A stretch of 64,000 nucleotides of DNA from Geomonas silvestris (GTDB taxonomy: Bacteria > Desulfobacterota > Desulfuromonadia > Geobacterales > Geobacteraceae), in NCBI RefSeq assembly GCF_014193515.1, contig NZ_BLXX01000007.1:62001-126000 (forward strand), written 5' to 3'. Within the stretch, counting starts at the first letter, position 1. The number at the start of each line of letters is the position of its first letter. The notes below the pieces were generated by a model that was not told the origin of the DNA, searched no databases, and saw only the letters and a list, made by a program, of their open reading frames with translations. The translations under genes and the position numbers were made by a program. Shown piece after piece: positions 15,581-24,900 of this stretch.

Positions 15581-17731
15581 CTAGCTCTTCAGCCTTTCCA
15601 CCTTCAATACGCCGCGCACCTTGTTGATCGAGGCGAAGACCCGCTTCAGGTGATCCAGGTCGGTCACGTCCACCTCGAAGAGGTTCTCGCCGCGCTTGTC
15701 CATAGTGCTCTGGATGGAGGCGCTGGAGATGTTCGCCTCGCTGTTGGTGATGGCCGTGGCGATGTGCGCCAGAATCCCCTTCTCGTCGTTGCAGATGACC
15801 CGGATCTTGACCGGCAGCGCGCTCTTCCGGCCCCGGTTCCAGGCCACCTCGATGCGGCGCTCCGGTTCGAGGGCAGCCGCGAAGGGGCAGTCGGCGGTGT
15901 GTACCGTGACGCCGCGGCCGCGGGTGATGAAGCCGGTGATCTCGTCGCCGGGCAGCGGATTGCAGCACTTGCCGAAGCGGACCAGCACGTCCTCCACACC
16001 GTCGATCTGGATCGCGCTGGAGGACTTCCCCTTCAGCTTGTCGATCACCTTCCCGATGCGGGTTTCCTTGCGTTCCTGGGCCGCCTCCAGCTTCTCGGCC
16101 GGCACCAGTTTGCCCAGGATCTGGTTCGCCGAGAGCTTACCGTACCCAACCGAGGCCATCAGGTCGTCCTCGGCCTGGAAGCCGAACTCGACGGCCACCC
16201 GCTTCATCTCGCCCGTCTTTTGCAGCTTGGCGTAGTTAAGCGAATAGCGGCGGAACTCCTTCTCGCAGATCTCGCGCCCCAGCTGGATGCTCTTTATGCG
16301 CTCCTCGGTCTTCACCCAGGCCCGGATCTTGTTGCGCGCCCGGGAGCTCTTGACGATCTTCAGCCAGTCCTTACTGGGGGTGTGGTGCGGCGAGGTGATT
16401 ACCTCGACGATGTCGCCGGTCTTAAGCTCGTACTTGAGCGGGACCAGCTTGCCGTTCACCTTGGCCCCCACGCAGCGGTGCCCGACGTCGGTGTGCACCG
16501 AGTAGGCGAAGTCGATGGGGGTGGACCCCTTGGGGAACCCCTTCACGTCCCCTTTCGGGGTGAAGATGAAGACGTCTTCGGGGAAGAGTTCCACGCGCAC
16601 CGTGTCCATGAACTCCTTGGAGTCGGCGAGCTCCTGCTGCCACTCGAGAAGCTGCCTGAGCCAGGTGAAGCGCTTCACTTCCTTCTCGTCGTACCCCTTC
16701 CCTTCCTTGTACTTCCAGTGCGCCGCGATCCCCGCCTCGGCCACGCGGTGCATCTCCGAGGTGCGGATCTGCACCTCCATCCGCTCGCCCAAAGGCCCGA
16801 TCACCGTGGTGTGCAGCGACTGGTACATGTTCCCCTTGGGCATGGCGATGTAGTCCTTGAAGCGCCCGGGGATCGGCTTCCAGGTGGAGTGAATGATCCC
16901 CAAGACCTCGTAGCACTCGCGCACGTCCTCGACGGTAACCCTGATGGCGATCAGGTCGTAGATCTCGTCGATGTCCACGTTGCGGCTTTGCATCTTGCGG
17001 TAGATGGAGTAGAGGTGCTTGCTTCGCCCGGATACCTCCCCCTTGATGCCGTGTTCGGAGAGCTGGTTCTTGATGATCTCCTTGACGCTCGCCACGTAGC
17101 TCTCGCGCTCCTGCTTCTTCTTGGCCACCTTGCCGGCCAGGTCGTAGTAGAGCTGCGGCTCCAGGTAGCGGAAGGAGAGGTCCTCGAGCTCCCCCTTCAC
17201 CCAGGAGATCCCCAAACGGTTGGCGATCGGGGCGTAGATGTCAAGGGTCTCGCGGGCGATGGCGCGCTGCTTCGCCTCGGGCTGGTACTGCAGGGTGCGC
17301 ATGTTGTGCAGCCGGTCGGCAAGCTTCACCAGGATGACCCGGATGTCGTTTGCCATGGCGAGGAGCATCTTTCTGAAGTTCTCGGCCTGGCTCTCTTCCT
17401 TGGTCTTGAAGTGGATCTTGCCGATCTTGGTGACGCCGTCCACCAGGCGCGCCACCTCGCCCCCGAACATCTCGGCGAGTTCCTGGTGCGTGGTCAGGGT
17501 GTCCTCGACGGTGTCGTGCAAGAGACCGGTGACCACGGCCGGGATGTCCAGGCGCAGGTCGGCCAGGATCCCTGCGACCTCCATGGGGTGGATCAGGTAC
17601 GGCTCTCCGGAGAGCCTGGTCTGCCCCTGGTGCACCTTGGCGCAGAAGACGTAAGCCTTTCTGATCAGATCGAGGTCGGCACCCGGATTGTACGAGGCGA
17701 CCTTCTCAAGTATGTCGTTGAGTCGTATCAT
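15581..17731 (-). CDS. spoT: bifunctional (p)ppGpp synthetase/hydrolase
   Basis: A 716-residue Rel/SpoT-type stringent-response enzyme. The N-terminal HD hydrolase has the HDTVEDT motif, indicating active hydrolysis. The synthetase domain has GRSKHLYSIYRKM and VQIRTSEMH segments. A TGS domain (about 385-450, VFIFTPKGDVKGFPKGSTPIDF... region) and a C-terminal ACT domain follow. Full length for the family. It lies downstream of rpoZ, as in many bacteria, separated by a terminator-like hairpin that may reduce read-through. Confidence 0.96.
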   Translation of the reverse strand: MIRLNDILEKVASYNPGADLDLIRKAYVFCAKVHQGQTRLSGEPYLIHPMEVAGILADLRLDIPAVVTGLLHDTVEDTLTTHQELAEMFGGEVARLVDGVTKIGKIHFKTKEESQAENFRKMLLAMANDIRVILVKLADRLHNMRTLQYQPEAKQRAIARETLDIYAPIANRLGISWVKGELEDLSFRYLEPQLYYDLAGKVAKKKQERESYVASVKEIIKNQLSEHGIKGEVSGRSKHLYSIYRKMQSRNVDIDEIYDLIAIRVTVEDVRECYEVLGIIHSTWKPIPGRFKDYIAMPKGNMYQSLHTTVIGPLGERMEVQIRTSEMHRVAEAGIAAHWKYKEGKGYDEKEVKRFTWLRQLLEWQQELADSKEFMDTVRVELFPEDVFIFTPKGDVKGFPKGSTPIDFAYSVHTDVGHRCVGAKVNGKLVPLKYELKTGDIVEVITSPHHTPSKDWLKIVKSSRARNKIRAWVKTEERIKSIQLGREICEKEFRRYSLNYAKLQKTGEMKRVAVEFGFQAEDDLMASVGYGKLSANQILGKLVPAEKLEAAQERKETRIGKVIDKLKGKSSSAIQIDGVEDVLVRFGKCCNPLPGDEITGFITRGRGVTVHTADCPFAAALEPERRIEVAWNRGRKSALPVKIRVICNDEKGILAHIATAITNSEANISSASIQSTMDKRGENLFEVDVTDLDHLKRVFASINKVRGVLKVERLKS

Positions 17732-17814
17732 CGAATCTTGACGTCCCGGTAAGCAAAAGGGCCAACGGCGGGACCTTCCCCCAAAAAGCCGTCAGCCCCT
17801 TAAGTCGAGCGAAA

Positions 17815-17839
17815 CAAAAAGGGGAGACGCGCTCCCCTT
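17815..17839 (-). terminator. terminator after rpoZ
   Basis: Minus-strand stem AGGGGAG / CTCCCCT with a short loop followed by TTTTTG, starting 6 bases after the rpoZ stop. It separates rpoZ from spoT. Confidence 0.75.
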
Positions 17840-17844
17840 CTTAA

Positions 17845-18051
17845 CTAACGACCTTTCTTGCCAATTTCACAGCCGATCTTGCCGGCGGCGATCTCCCTTA
17901 GGGAAACCACCACGTTCTTGTTGGCACCGCGGTTGTCGATGAGCGGACGGGCGCCCTTGAACAGCTGCTTGACCCTCTTGCTGGCCAGCATGACGAGGAG
18001 AAAGCGGTTATCCACTTTTTCCAGACAATCTTCTACGGTAACCCTTGCCAT
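17845..18051 (-). CDS. rpoZ: RNA polymerase omega subunit
   Basis: A 68-residue omega protein with the conserved [20 protein letters not shown] start and the [14 protein letters not shown] segment. It lies 37 bases after gmk, the usual bacterial arrangement gmk-rpoZ-spoT. GGTGTTAC-type sequence precedes the ATG. Confidence 0.95.
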   Translation of the reverse strand: MARVTVEDCLEKVDNRFLLVMLASKRVKQLFKGARPLIDNRGANKNVVVSLREIAAGKIGCEIGKKGR

Positions 18052-18088
18052 AGTAACACCTCTTTGTCGTGGTATCGTGTCGTTTTTT

Positions 18089-18697
18089 CTAGATATTGAA
18101 CTGCGCCGAGAGCCCCTGGATGACCCTGAAGGCCCGGCACTGTTCGGCGACCAGTACGCTTTTCAGCTGTTCCAGCGCCACGGGAAACTCGTCGTTGACG
18201 ATGATGTAGTCGTACCAGCGCGATTCCTTGATCTCGCCCGCGGCATTCTGGATGCGGCGCTCGATCACCTCTGCGGTATCGGAGGAGCGGCCGTTCAGAC
18301 GCCGCCTGAGCTCTGCGATGGAGGGGGGCAGGATGAAGATATAGACGCCTCCGTCGAAGCGTCCCTTCAGCTGCTGGGCTCCCTGGCAGTCGATGTCCAG
18401 GATCAGGTCGATCCCCTGGGAGCGGCATTCCTTGAGGGTGGCGAGCGATGTGCCGTAGAGGTTGCCATGAACTTCGGCCCACTCTGCGAATTCCCCGGCC
18501 TCAATCATCCGGGAAAATTCCTCCTTACCCACAAAAAAATAATCACGACCAGGCACCTCTCCGGCTCTGGGGGCGCGCGTCGTGTAGCTGACAGAATGCC
18601 GCAACTCCGGGAATTTGTCAATAATTTCCTTGCAGAGCGTGGTCTTGCCGGCACCGGAGGGGGCCGAGATGACAAAGAGCACTCCTTCGCGTTTCAT
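18089..18697 (-). CDS. gmk: guanylate kinase
   Basis: A 202-residue enzyme phosphorylating GMP to GDP. The P-loop is [14 protein letters not shown]-binding residues lie in [21 protein letters not shown]. The second in-frame ATG (18697) is used because GGAGGG lies just upstream of it; the ATG at 18709 sits before this site. It follows yicC by 17 bases. Confidence 0.96.
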   Translation of the reverse strand: MKREGVLFVISAPSGAGKTTLCKEIIDKFPELRHSVSYTTRAPRAGEVPGRDYFFVGKEEFSRMIEAGEFAEWAEVHGNLYGTSLATLKECRSQGIDLILDIDCQGAQQLKGRFDGGVYIFILPPSIAELRRRLNGRSSDTAEVIERRIQNAAGEIKESRWYDYIIVNDEFPVALEQLKSVLVAEQCRAFRVIQGLSAQFNI

Positions 18698-18714
18698 GGT
18701 TCCCTCCATTTTTG

Positions 18715-19593
18715 CTACTCGACGTTTTGCACCTGTTCGCGGATCTTCTCGAGCTCGCCCTTAAGCTCCACCACGCAGGCGGCGATCTCGGCGTCGTTCG
18801 CCTTGGATCCGATGGTGTTCACCTCGCGGTTGATCTCCTGCAGGAGGAAGTCGAGCTTGCGCCCCACCGGTTCGCTGCGCTCCAGGGTCTCGTCGAACTG
18901 GCGCAGGTGGCTCTCCAGGCGGACCAGTTCCTCAGTGATGTCACACTTATCGGCCAAAAGCGCCACTTCTAGAGCGACCCGGTCCTCCGGGAGGCCGCTT
19001 TCCTGGGTGAGCGCCTGGATGCGTTCCTTGAGCTTCGCCGCGTATTCGGCCACCACCGACGGTGCGCGCTTTTCCACCCGGGCGATCAGCTCGGCAAGCG
19101 TCTCGCGGCGTTTTCTGAAGTCCGCCCTAAGCGACTCCCCTTCGAAGCTGCGCATCTGGTCCACCCGGGCAAGTCCCGCCTCGAGCGCCTCGACCAGTTC
19201 CGCCGGGATCTCCTCGATGGCCGCTTCGGCCTCGGCACTCACCGTGATGACGTCGCGCTGAGAGGCGATGAGGGCGAGATCAACCTCCTCCTCGAGCCCC
19301 AGCGCCTCGCGGATGCTGGTGAGGGCGCGGTGGTAGCCGCGCGCCAGCGGCAGGTTCGCAGTGGGAACCCCGGCTTGGGCGGCCGACTCGAGCTGGATGA
19401 AGACATCGATCTTGCCGCGGTTCAGCTTCTCGGCGACCCGCTTCTTGATCTCGTTTTCAAACGGCATCAGCACGCGCGGCAGCTTCACCGAAATCTCGCC
19501 GTAGCGATGGTTCACGCAGCGCAGCTCCACGACGATACGCCCTCCGGCGTACGCCGCCTCACCCTTGCCGTAACCGGTCATGCTCTTGATCAT
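18715..19593 (-). CDS. yicC: YicC/YloC-family endoribonuclease
   Basis: A 292-residue YicC protein with the family start IKSMTGYGKGEA and conserved VNHRYGEISVKLP. The C-terminal DUF1732 part ends in FLLQEINREVNTIGSKAND, a hallmark of the family. YicC members are reported as RNases that affect small RNA stability. Two adjacent ATGs exist; the one at 19593 is better spaced (5 bases) from GGAGG. It sits between galE and gmk, as yicC-gmk pairs often do. Confidence 0.93.
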   Translation of the reverse strand: MIKSMTGYGKGEAAYAGGRIVVELRCVNHRYGEISVKLPRVLMPFENEIKKRVAEKLNRGKIDVFIQLESAAQAGVPTANLPLARGYHRALTSIREALGLEEEVDLALIASQRDVITVSAEAEAAIEEIPAELVEALEAGLARVDQMRSFEGESLRADFRKRRETLAELIARVEKRAPSVVAEYAAKLKERIQALTQESGLPEDRVALEVALLADKCDITEELVRLESHLRQFDETLERSEPVGRKLDFLLQEINREVNTIGSKANDAEIAACVVELKGELEKIREQVQNVE

Positions 19594-19616
19594 CATATCC
19601 TCCAGGGCGAGCGCCC

Positions 19617-20606
19617 CTAGCGTTTAGCCTCGAAAAGTTTCTTTTCCCAGCGCCAGGCGTCCTGGACGATGGTGGTGAGATCCGCGTAACGCGGGGTCCA
19701 GTCCAAAAGGGTGCGGATCCGGTCGGCGCCGGCCACCAGGTTGGGCGGGTCGCCGGGACGGCGCGGCCCCTCCAGTACCTTGAAGTCCACCCCGCTCACC
19801 TGCTTCACCACCTCGATCACCTCGCGGACGCTGCTCCCCTTGCCGTACCCCACGTTGATGGTGCTGGAAGTCCCCCCCCCGGAAAGGTAGTCGAGCGCCC
19901 TCAGGTGCGCCGAGGCGAGGTCCTCGATGTGGATGTAGTCGCGGATCCCGGTGCCGTCGGGGGTGTGGTAATCGGTGCCGAAGATGGAGACCGCGTCGCG
20001 CATCCCGAGGGCAGCCTGGCAGCAGACCTTGATGAGGTGGGTGGCGTCCGGGGTACGCTGCCCCATGCGGGCCTTCGGGTCGGCGCCGGCCACGTTGAAG
20101 TAGCGCAGGGCGACATACGAGAAGCCGTGGGCAAAAGCGGCATCGCGCAGCATCCACTCGCTCATCAGTTTCGAGGTGCCGTAGGGGTTGATGGGAACGG
20201 TCGGCGTCGTCTCGGAGGCCTCGCCCCCTTCCGGGATGCCGTAGACTGCGGCGGTCGAGGAGAAGATGAAGCGCTCCACCTGGTGCTCGACGCAGGCCTG
20301 CAGGAGGTTCAGGGTGTTGCGGGTGTTGTTGCCGTAGTACTTAAGCGGCAGGTGCACCGATTCCGGGGCCACGATGGCCGCGGCGAAGTGGAGCACGCTC
20401 TTGCACCCGGTCTCCTTGAGCACCCGGTCCAGGTGTTCCCGGTCCGCGAGATCCCCCACGATCAGGCGCTCGCCGTGAATCAGGGCATCCGCCGAGCCCG
20501 TGGAGAGGTTGTCGAACACCACAACCTGGTGCCCCGCTTCGGAAAGCTGCCGCACCACGTGACTGCCAATGTAACCGGCACCTCCGGTCACCAGTATTGC
20601 TCCCAT
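19617..20606 (-). CDS. galE: UDP-glucose 4-epimerase
   Basis: A 329-residue short-chain dehydrogenase that interconverts UDP-glucose and UDP-galactose. The NAD motif GGAGYIGSH is at residues 8-16; the catalytic YGTSK (Y-x3-K) and SSTAAVYG serine are present. GAGGAGG precedes the ATG. It heads the galE-yicC-gmk-rpoZ operon rather than the gal cluster at 26-34 kb, yet it would complete the Leloir pathway with galK and galT. A promoter and a terminated leader RNA lie upstream. Confidence 0.95.
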   Translation of the reverse strand: MGAILVTGGAGYIGSHVVRQLSEAGHQVVVFDNLSTGSADALIHGERLIVGDLADREHLDRVLKETGCKSVLHFAAAIVAPESVHLPLKYYGNNTRNTLNLLQACVEHQVERFIFSSTAAVYGIPEGGEASETTPTVPINPYGTSKLMSEWMLRDAAFAHGFSYVALRYFNVAGADPKARMGQRTPDATHLIKVCCQAALGMRDAVSIFGTDYHTPDGTGIRDYIHIEDLASAHLRALDYLSGGGTSSTINVGYGKGSSVREVIEVVKQVSGVDFKVLEGPRRPGDPPNLVAGADRIRTLLDWTPRYADLTTIVQDAWRWEKKLFEAKR

Positions 20607-20647
20607 CGGGTCCTCCTCGTTCGTTGCAGTGGCAAGCGCGATAAAAA

Positions 20648-20795
20648 CGAAACAAGGGCCTAGCCTTTGGACTAAACCCTCGAGTCTGGCAGAGCGTGCC
20701 GGCAGGGGTCCCCATCAGGAACCACAGCCTTGCCGGGTGGCTGCTGCAAACCGGCCCGTCGTACAGGATCTGGCTCCCGCAGGACAAGCATTAGT
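20648..20795 (-). ncRNA. terminated leader RNA or small RNA upstream of galE
   Basis: A 148-base transcript is predicted from the promoter at 20830-20802. It contains a long hairpin (CCGGCA / TGCCGG closing GGTTCC / GGGACC). It ends in a 10-bp stem (20670-20679 with 20656-20665) followed by a U-rich tail (20655-20643), a classic terminator. A competing pairing GCAGCC / GGCTGT would disrupt the central hairpin, as in attenuators. The galE ATG is 42 bases further on. It matches no riboswitch class I recognise. It may be an attenuated galE leader or an independent small RNA. Confidence 0.45.
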
Positions 20796-20801
20796 TCGAC
20801 A

Positions 20802-20830
20802 TATATAGCACTTGGCCCCGCTCCATGCAA
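20802..20830 (-). promoter_or_regulatory. sigma70 promoter upstream of galE
   Basis: Minus-strand TTGCAT (20830-20825), a 17-base spacer and TATATA (20807-20802). It would start the leader RNA at about 20795. Confidence 0.65.
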
Positions 20831-20923
20831 CAGCTAATCTGTTTCGAATCCGGCACACAGTGGGTGCGTCGACAGCTGGATGAGCGAAGTCGCCTCATGG
20901 TAGATACTTATTGGGTGGGGGAA

Positions 20924-21289
20924 TCAGTTCCTGGTGCGTCTGTCGTTACTCCAGGCCATGCGCAACTCGTAGGGGAGGCAACTGTTGATGTTCAGTACTT
21001 CTGCGGCAAGCACATGACTGTGATAACGGATCGAGAATTCTTCCAGGCGGGTTTTCAGCTGGAACAGCACGTCGAAGCTTTGGTGACGCAGGTACTCCCG
21101 GTGCAGGGACATGATCTCGTCAAAGACCCGCTGGGTCTCCGATTCGGTGGGAAGGTCGCTTTCCGCGGCCCTGTCAAAGGCTCCGGAGGGGATGGTAAAC
21201 CGACCGCGCGCTTCCTCGATGAACGAGTCGAGCGTCTCCGGATCGAAATGGTACTTGCCGCTGCCAATCCCAAAGATGTGTTTCTGCAT
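20924..21289 (-). CDS. hypothetical 121-residue cytoplasmic protein
   Basis: An acidic, mostly helical protein with no membrane segment, no signal peptide and no cysteine pair. The start (MQKHIFGIGSGKYHF) has AAGGGGCGGG just upstream, which supports translation. No family recognised. It stands alone on the minus strand, downstream of a long non-coding region and upstream of galE's leader promoter. Confidence 0.65.
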   Translation of the reverse strand: MQKHIFGIGSGKYHFDPETLDSFIEEARGRFTIPSGAFDRAAESDLPTESETQRVFDEIMSLHREYLRHQSFDVLFQLKTRLEEFSIRYHSHVLAAEVLNINSCLPYELRMAWSNDRRTRN

Positions 21290-21541
21290 TTCCCGCCCCT
21301 TGAACCATTCAATTGAATACTCAAAGCAAATGTGACACGCCGGAGTCTGGAAAAAAGCCTGATACTCTCAGGAGCGTTTGTCACGGAATCTATTGCAGCA
21401 CCGTCAGTCATAGCAGACCGGTACTGACAGTGTGCAGTCTCTTTAGACCATTCCGTACCATGCTAAAAGACATATCGGTGTGTGGTGTTGCAGACTTTAA
21501 TAATTATTGTTGGCTCCCTCAGCCGTTCCCGTCCCGGACGC
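21290..21541. other. intergenic region without a recognisable gene
   Basis: AT-richer sequence with one small inverted repeat GTCAGT / ACTGAC (21403-21408 with 21423-21428). No coding or known RNA feature was seen. Confidence 0.4.
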
Positions 21542-21574
21542 AAAAAGGCCGCGTCCCCTGCGGGAGGCGGCCTT
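21542..21574 (-). terminator. hairpin with minus-strand T-run
   Basis: A stem AAGGCCGC / GCGGCCTT (21545-21552 with 21567-21574). On the minus strand it is followed by TTTTTG. It could stop leftward transcription coming from the histidine kinase region. Confidence 0.6.
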
Positions 21575-21701
21575 GAGGTGTCGTTAGGGAGCGGTCACAA
21601 CGCTAAGCCGCCCCAGGAGTCGCTCCAAACTCGGTTAAGCCGTCCGGTGAGGTGGCAGCGCCGCTTCCCCTCGGGGCTCCCGCCAGGCAGACGAGAGGGG
21701 G

Positions 21702-21730
21702 TTGACAGCCTGCCGGGCAATAGTTATAGT
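21702..21730 (+). promoter_or_regulatory. sigma70 promoter of the 54-residue gene
   Basis: TTGACA (21702-21707), a 17-base spacer and TATAGT (21725-21730). It lies 34 bases before the GTG start at 21764. Confidence 0.8.
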
Positions 21731-21763
21731 ACGTTAATAAAAATTTTCTGGAGGAACTGCGCA

Positions 21764-21928
21764 GTGAGCAAGGTAAATCCCTTCGACTTGGCCTACGAAC
21801 AGTACCGACTTCTCAAAGAAAAACTGACCGCGACCGGCGACCCCAAGGAAAAAAATCAACTCTTCAAAAGGCTTCTCAACCTGCTGGCGGTAATGGAGTT
21901 CCTCACCTCACTCAACAAGGTCCCCTGA
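21764..21928 (+). CDS. small conserved-looking cytoplasmic protein (54 residues)
   Basis: A GTG start with GGAGG about 9 bases upstream and a near-consensus promoter. The protein is helical and amphipathic (NPFDLAYEQYRLLKEKL..., FKRLLNLLAVMEFL). A longer reading frame from 21482 lacks a ribosome site and runs through the promoter, so it is rejected. Function unknown. The transcript ends in a tight hairpin at 21956-21971. Confidence 0.7.
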   Translation: MSKVNPFDLAYEQYRLLKEKLTATGDPKEKNQLFKRLLNLLAVMEFLTSLNKVP

Positions 21929-21948
21929 ACATAACGAGAGCCGCCCCC

Positions 21949-21980
21949 CAAAAAGGCCTGCACCTGCAGGCTATATTTTT
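21949..21980. terminator. bidirectional terminator overlapping the kinase stop codon
   Basis: A perfect stem GCCTGCA / TGCAGGC with a 2-base loop, an A-run on the left and TATATTTTT on the right. It ends the 54-residue gene and overlaps the stop of the convergent histidine kinase. Confidence 0.8.
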
Positions 21981-24900
21981 GGCGCCGTAAGGTCGAGCCG
22001 GCTCAGCAATTCCCGCAGCGCCCCGAGCGTGTAGGGCTTCTGCATGAACCCCGCCAGGCGCCGCCCGGGAAACTTGCCGGCCACCTCCTGCTCGGTGAAA
22101 CCGCTGGAGAGCACCACCCGCACGCCGGGATCGAGGCGGATCAGCTCCCGGAAGGTCTCCTCGCCGTTCAGGTTTGGCATGGTGAGGTCCATGAGCACCA
22201 GCGAGATCTCGTCCCGGCGCTCCTGGTAGCGTTTGAGCGCCTCCGCCCCGTCTTCCGCGCAGATCACCGCAAAGCCCAGGGCGCGCAGCAGTTCACGCCC
22301 CACCTCGCGCACCGCTTTCTCGTCGTCCACCAAAAGAACCGTTCCGCTGCCGCGCCAGGCCTGCGAGGTCTCGACTTTGCTCGTCTCGCAGCTTGTCTGC
22401 CTGCTGGCCGGCAGGTAGATCCGGAAGCAGGTCCCCCGCCCGGGCTCGCTCTCAACCGAGATGGCACCCTTGTGGCCGCGCACGATGCCCAAAATGGCGG
22501 CCATCCCGAGGCCGCGCCCGGTGAACTTCGTGGTGAAGAACGGCTCGAAGATCCGGGCAAGTGTATCGGCATCCATGCCGCAACCGGTATCGCGGACCTC
22601 CAGGAAATCGTAGAACCCCGGCGGTAGGTCGTCGTTGAGCCAGGTGCTGGCCAGCAAGCTCCGGTCGCACTCCAGGCAGCCGGTCCGGATGGTGATGTCA
22701 CCGCTTTGCTCTCCGATCGCCTCCGTGGCATTGATGGCGAGGTTCATCACGATCTGGCGCAGCTGGGTGGCATCTGCCACCAGGCACGGGATCCCCTCGT
22801 CGAGCTCGAAGTGAAGGGTCACCTTCTTGCTGAGCGAAACCTCGAGCATCGCAGTCATATCCTGCACCAGCCGGTTCAGGTCGACGGCCTGCAGTACGAA
22901 GTGCCCCTTGCCTGAGTAGGCGAGCATCTGGCGGGCCAGGTCGGCAGCCTTGTCCGAGGCGTGCTCGATCTGCTCAAGGTGGTACTGCGCCGGAGAGTCG
23001 GGGGGGAGCCGGTGCAGGGCGAGGCTTGCGTTCCCCATGATGGCCAAAAGGATGTTGTTGAAGTCGTGGGCGATCCCCCCCGCCAGCACCCCCAGGCTCT
23101 CCAGCTTCTGCACGTGGAGCATCTGCTGCTCCATCCTGAGCCGCTTCTCCTCGGCGCTTTTCAGCTCGCTGAGGTCGGTCACCGTGCCGACCATGGTAAC
23201 CACCCCTCCCCCTCCGCTAACCACGCGCCGCGCCGTGAGGTAGCCCCAGAACGGGGAGCCGTCGGCGCGGCGGTAGTGGCGCTCGGTACTCAGGCATTCG
23301 GTTGCGCCGCTAAAGAGCTGCCTCAGGTTCTCCGTGGCGGGTTCCACCTGGTCCGCGCCGATCAGGGCGCGGTAGTCGCTCCCCAGCAGCTGTTCTGGGG
23401 CAAGCCCCAGCATCTCGGCCATGCGCGGGTTGGCGAACCGGACCACCCCCTGGTCGTCGAGCTGGATGATTCCCGCCTGGGTCACCTCGAACAGCACCCG
23501 CAGGGTCCGCTCGCTCTCCTTGAGCGCCTCCGCCGCCTGCTGCTGTTCGAGCCTCGCCTGGTGCAGATCCTCCTCCACCAGTTTGCGCTCGGTGATGTCG
23601 CGGATGCTGCTCAGGCACGCCGGGCGGCCCCGGTAGTCGATGATGCGCGCCGTCACCTCGACCAGGCGGCGCTCGCCGTTCTTTAAGAGGTGTTCCGATT
23701 CGAAGACGGCGCTGCCGGCGCTGAAGATCTGCTCCAGCCGCTTGAGTGCAGGGAACTCCCTGTTGCTGCTGAAGTCGGCGAGGTTCAGTTCGAGCAGCTC
23801 CTCGCGGCTTGAGCCGTACCAGCGCCAGGCGGTCTCGTTGGCGTCGAGGATCTTCCCCCCGCGGTCGAGAACCAGTACCGAGTCGCTTACGCAGTTCAAG
23901 AGTTCGGCCCGCACGGCGAGTTCCTGCTCGTGAAGTTTCTGCACGGTGATGTCCCGGTTCGAGATCCGGCGCCCCTGGTAGTTTCCGGCCGAAAAGACCG
24001 GACGGCAGGCATGGTGGATCCAGCGCAGGGTACCGTCGCGGGCGATGATCCGGAACTCGTGGGTGCCCGCGCACTCCTTGGGTTGCAGACGGCTTTGCCG
24101 GACATGATGCACATAGGCCTCCCGGTCCTCGGGGTGCACCAGTCGCGCCAAGAGATCCGGATCCGCCAGGAAGGCGTCGGGAGGGTGACCGGTGTGTTCC
24201 TCACACGACGGGGAGAGGTACCTAAGCTCCCCCGAGGCGTCGATCCAGTACTCCCAGTCCTGGGTCCAGTCGCAGATGGTCCGGAACTTCTCCTCGCTGG
24301 CGCGCAGTCTCTCCTCGTAACGGGTCCGCTTCCGGGAGCTGGCACCAATACCGACGGTCCCGGCGAACCAGAGGGCGAGGTAGCCGGCCACGAGGTCGTT
24401 GCGGGTTTGGGCCTCGGAGGCGAGGTAGGGAGCGAGCGGGATGGCGATGGTGATGCCGCCGCGCACCTCGCCGGTCCGGTACCCCTGAACACCGTGACAG
24501 GTGAGACAGGGAGGGAGCGTGGTGAAGCGCGAGATGTAGCGCAGATAAGGCTGGCCGTTGATGCTGGAGAGCTGGGTGCGTTCGGTCGCACCCTTGCGGA
24601 TGAAGGCCTCGATTGCCTCCCGTTCCCAGGGATCGGGTGCATTGGCGGGGTTGAGCGGCCGGTCGCTGACCAGCTTACTGATCACCGGGGTGGCCGAGGA
24701 GTGCCGGATCGCCTCGAACACCATCCGGGTCATGTAGGCGGGGTTTACCAGGGTGAGCTCTTGACCGTCCTCGGTGCGCAGGTCGCGGCGCGGCGTGGTC
24801 AGGTAGGGGTTGGGGGCCACCTTGTCGGCCGGGGCGTAGACACCGCCCAGCCGCGCCGCCCACCCGCGGTAGAACTGGTTCAAAAGGAAGTAGTTGCGCG

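Noticed and set aside
20656..20800. 6S RNA or SRP RNA as identity of the galE leader RNA
   Set aside because: The long closed rod with central bubble of 6S RNA cannot be drawn convincingly, and the SRP core motif is absent.
21482..21763. N-terminal extension of the 54-residue protein
   Set aside because: The extension contains a near-consensus promoter and has no ribosome site. The GTG at 21764 has GGAGG.
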